Below, piece by piece: positions 5,978 to 7,942 of a stretch of 7,942 bases of DNA. Source of the stretch: Armatimonadota bacterium (GTDB lineage Bacteria > Armatimonadota > Zipacnadia > Zipacnadales > UBA11051); contig DPJP01000142.1 in assembly GCA_003542955.1 (NCBI GenBank), forward strand, positions 1-7,942. Reading direction: 5' to 3'. Position 1 is the stretch's first letter. Each line of letters opens with the position of its first letter. Under the pieces are notes generated by a model. That model searched no databases and had not been told where the DNA came from. It saw only the letters and a program-made list of their open reading frames with translations. The translations under genes and the position numbers were made by a program.

Positions 5978-7834
5978 CTACCACCCATAGCGCATCAGAT
6001 GCACGCCGGAGCCGAAGTAGATGCCGTCCTTCGTCATCGCCCAGCCGCAGCCAATGCCGCTCTCGTACCTGGCCACCTCGGCGATCTCGTATGTCGCCGG
6101 GTCGATGCTGAAGATGGACGTATTCGTCAGGCCGTAGAGCTTCCCATCGGTATGCAGGCCCAGGGAGATGTCGAGTGGCGTCCCGAGCCCCACCGGGCGA
6201 CGGTCGATGACCTCTCCCCGCCCGATGTCGTACACACAGAGAGTGCCTGAGGGGCGGGTGATGTAGAAGACCTTGCCCGCACCCACGGCCATCGAGGCGA
6301 CATCGATGTCACCGGCATTGGCCACGAACTCCTGCGTCTTCGCCTTCTCCACCGGGTCCCAGACGTAGAAGTGCGCTTCCTTCTCCGTCGGGGTGCTCCC
6401 GCCGCCGCCATAGATGCCGCTGCCGCCGAAGATCAGCCCGCTCGTCTCGTCGTAGGCCAGTGCGGTGATGGACTGGTTCTGTACGATGTTGCGGTAGTTC
6501 TCGACGACCTTCCCCTGCGCCGGGTCGAAGACACCCATGGCGCCTCCGAGCTGCCCGTAGGCAGGATGGCTGCCGACGTAGATGGTCTTGCCCGGGCCGA
6601 TCAGCATCGCCCGCGGCCGCAGATGCCCATCCCCCATCGTGCCGTAGTCGCGGGGGTTGTTCTCCGGCCCGCTACCGAAGTTCCACGGCAGCTTCGGGTC
6701 GTAGCTGGAGAGATACGCGGAGCCGTAGGCGCAGACCCACAGCTTCCCATCCAGCGGTTGCATCGAGTAGATCTCTCCGTCGGTGTTCACCGGGTTGCCA
6801 AGGTCCGCGTTCTCGCCGGTTGCCGGGTCGTGCCGGAAGAGCAGCAGCGGCATCGCCGTCGAGCCATAGATGCACTCATCCGGCCCGATGCCCACCATGA
6901 ACGGCGCACAGCCGGCCCCGGCGTAATCGAAGTGGCCCTCCGTCTTCTCTCCGGTATTGGGGTTCGTGAGCACGTACTTGCCGCTGAAGTCGGCATCCGT
7001 CAGCACGCGGCCGTCCGGGAGGGCCTGATCGAAGGCGGGGGCGGGGTTGTTGTCGGCCAGTGGCTCACCCTTGCCGTCGAGCAGCCGCAGCCACTGCTTG
7101 CCGATGCGCCCGTAGGCATGCCCGTCAGCGCCGTTGTGCACCGTGGCGCCCATCGACTTCGTGCTCGGGTCGGAGCGCTGCTCCTCTGTCGTCACAGACT
7201 GATGCTGCCCGGTCTTCGGGTCGAAGGCGATGATGTCGTTCTGGGCGAAGCCCACCGAGGTGTATATCCAGCCGTTGGCCCCGGTCGCGATTGCGCGCGA
7301 GTACATCTCCGTCTCGCTCATCCGCCCGTGGTCCTTCATCTCCCCCGTATCAGTGTTGTAGGAGATGATCTTGGCCTGTGGGTAGGTGCAGCCGTAGAGC
7401 GTCTTGTTGTCCTTGCCGATGGTGAGCATCCACGTGTAGCTCTCGGTCTGCGACGGCGGGCCGAGATACTCGATGCCCTTCTCCGGCTGCGCAGGGTCGA
7501 AGCGCATCAGCGCCCCATTCGAGCCGCAGGTGCCGAAGTATATCCTGTTGTCGGGCCCGACGATGAACCCCCACGCCCCGCGGCCCTGCTCGGCGTTGAA
7601 CTGCTTCGTCTCGCCGGTGACGGGGTCCACCTGTACCAGGAACAGCGGACCGTCCTGGTTGAAGTTGAAGTACAGCTTCGTCATCTCGCCATTCGCGTCC
7701 GGCCCGACCATCCTACCGATGACCATTCCGCGCTTTACGGGTATTCCCAGGTCGGTGAACTCGCCCGCCCAACCCATCGTTACCACGCCCATTCCGAGCA
7801 GAATCACGAACGCAAAGGCATATCGTCCACGCAT
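5978..7834 (-). CDS. Secreted multi-blade beta-propeller protein (PQQ/YVTN-like repeats)
   Basis: From the ATG at 7834 the protein has 618 residues. A GTG at 7843 would add three, but the ATG has the G-rich Shine-Dalgarno-like run just upstream and starts a normal signal peptide, MRGRYAFAFVILLGMG..., with probable cleavage near Ala23/Gly24. There is no lipobox cysteine and no later membrane segment, so it should be periplasmic or secreted. The rest is a chain of about twelve similar units with strands of the form G.dg.iYxg, then (I/V)xx(Y/F)DPxTG. The turn motif recurs near residues 70, 113, 161, 205, 253, 291, 336, 379, 437, 493, 536 and 578, spaced 38-58 apart. This fits PQQ/YVTN/SMP-30-type propeller folds, perhaps two propellers or one large one. 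No catalytic residues could be assigned; a carbohydrate- or protein-binding role is possible but unproven. It starts 18 bases after the stop of an upstream gene, suggesting co-transcription. Confidence 0.88.
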   Translation of the reverse strand: MRGRYAFAFVILLGMGVVTMGWAGEFTDLGIPVKRGMVIGRMVGPDANGEMTKLYFNFNQDGPLFLVQVDPVTGETKQFNAEQGRGAWGFIVGPDNRIYFGTCGSNGALMRFDPAQPEKGIEYLGPPSQTESYTWMLTIGKDNKTLYGCTYPQAKIISYNTDTGEMKDHGRMSETEMYSRAIATGANGWIYTSVGFAQNDIIAFDPKTGQHQSVTTEEQRSDPSTKSMGATVHNGADGHAYGRIGKQWLRLLDGKGEPLADNNPAPAFDQALPDGRVLTDADFSGKYVLTNPNTGEKTEGHFDYAGAGCAPFMVGIGPDECIYGSTAMPLLLFRHDPATGENADLGNPVNTDGEIYSMQPLDGKLWVCAYGSAYLSSYDPKLPWNFGSGPENNPRDYGTMGDGHLRPRAMLIGPGKTIYVGSHPAYGQLGGAMGVFDPAQGKVVENYRNIVQNQSITALAYDETSGLIFGGSGIYGGGGSTPTEKEAHFYVWDPVEKAKTQEFVANAGDIDVASMAVGAGKVFYITRPSGTLCVYDIGRGEVIDRRPVGLGTPLDISLGLHTDGKLYGLTNTSIFSIDPATYEIAEVARYESGIGCGWAMTKDGIYFGSGVHLMRYGW

Positions 7835-7852
7835 ATCCCCCACCCCGATCGG

Positions 7853-7942
7853 TCAGCCTGCGGCGTATACGTCCTCAAGCATCTCCAGCGCCTGCTCGAC
7901 CATCGCCTCGCCGGTGCCCGGCTCCGAGAGGCTATGCCATCC
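7853..7942 (-). CDS. C-terminal end of an unidentified protein (partial)
   Basis: On the minus strand a frame enters from the window edge and reads 29 codons to a TGA at 7855-7853. The peptide ends EPGTGEAMVEQALEMLEDVYAAG, a plausible amphipathic C-terminal helix rich in Glu, Met and Leu, and codon use with G/C in most third positions suits a real gene. The stop lies 18 bases before the ATG of the propeller gene, the spacing of an operon. The fragment is too short to name a family. Confidence 0.6.
   Translation of the reverse strand, partial: GWHSLSEPGTGEAMVEQALEMLEDVYAAG

Noticed and set aside
1..7942. CRISPR array, insertion sequence or defence system
   Set aside because: No regularly spaced short repeats, transposase, terminal inverted repeats or nuclease genes were found on either strand.

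Overview
The window is from a high-GC bacterium using the standard code, with clear Shine-Dalgarno sites, a CCA-encoding tRNA, Cys-anchored lipoproteins and exported beta-propellers. I cannot name the species. The combination of dockerin-like domains, lipoproteins carrying RCC1 and NHL propellers, and a zinc-ribbon membrane protein would suit a little-studied phylum such as Armatimonadota or a Planctomycetota-like lineage, but that is only an impression.

Layout. Positions 1-23 are the 3' end of a tRNA, most likely tRNA-Ser. A noncoding stretch (24-357) holds a perfect 10-bp hairpin at 85-110. Two + strand genes follow, at 358-1806 and 2070-3704. They encode paralogous lipoproteins with the same N-terminus: signal peptide, lipidated Cys28, a short Ser/Gly/Thr/Ala-rich linker and a dockerin-like EF-hand pair. 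Their C-termini differ. The first carries a seven-unit RCC1 propeller; the second carries a ZU5-like beta-sandwich followed by a six-bladed NHL propeller. A 252-nt leader with several small symmetries precedes a + strand gene (3957-5015) for a double-SIS sugar-phosphate isomerase/deaminase. That protein is equivalent to the isomerase half of GlmS without the glutaminase half.

A perfect 16-bp hairpin (5022-5057) separates this gene from a convergent minus-strand group. In order of transcription the group is: the last 29 codons of an unidentified gene (7942-7853), a large secreted propeller protein with about 12 blade-like units (7834-5978), and a zinc-ribbon, single-pass membrane protein with a C-terminal domain resembling NTF2-like folds (5878-5075). 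The first two are 18 nt apart and look co-transcribed. The third is 97 nt downstream and may be part of the same operon.

How they fit together. Three of the five complete genes encode cell-surface or exported beta-propellers, each of a different class. The two lipoproteins reuse one anchor/dockerin cassette with exchanged propellers. The dockerin-like module has a degenerate first calcium loop and sits at the N-terminus next to the lipid anchor, the reverse of the usual cellulosomal order. No cohesin, polysaccharidase, mobile element, CRISPR array or defence gene is visible, so a surface assembly system remains an inference. The isomerase would act in the cytoplasm on amino-sugar phosphates; nothing in the sequence links it directly to the propeller proteins.
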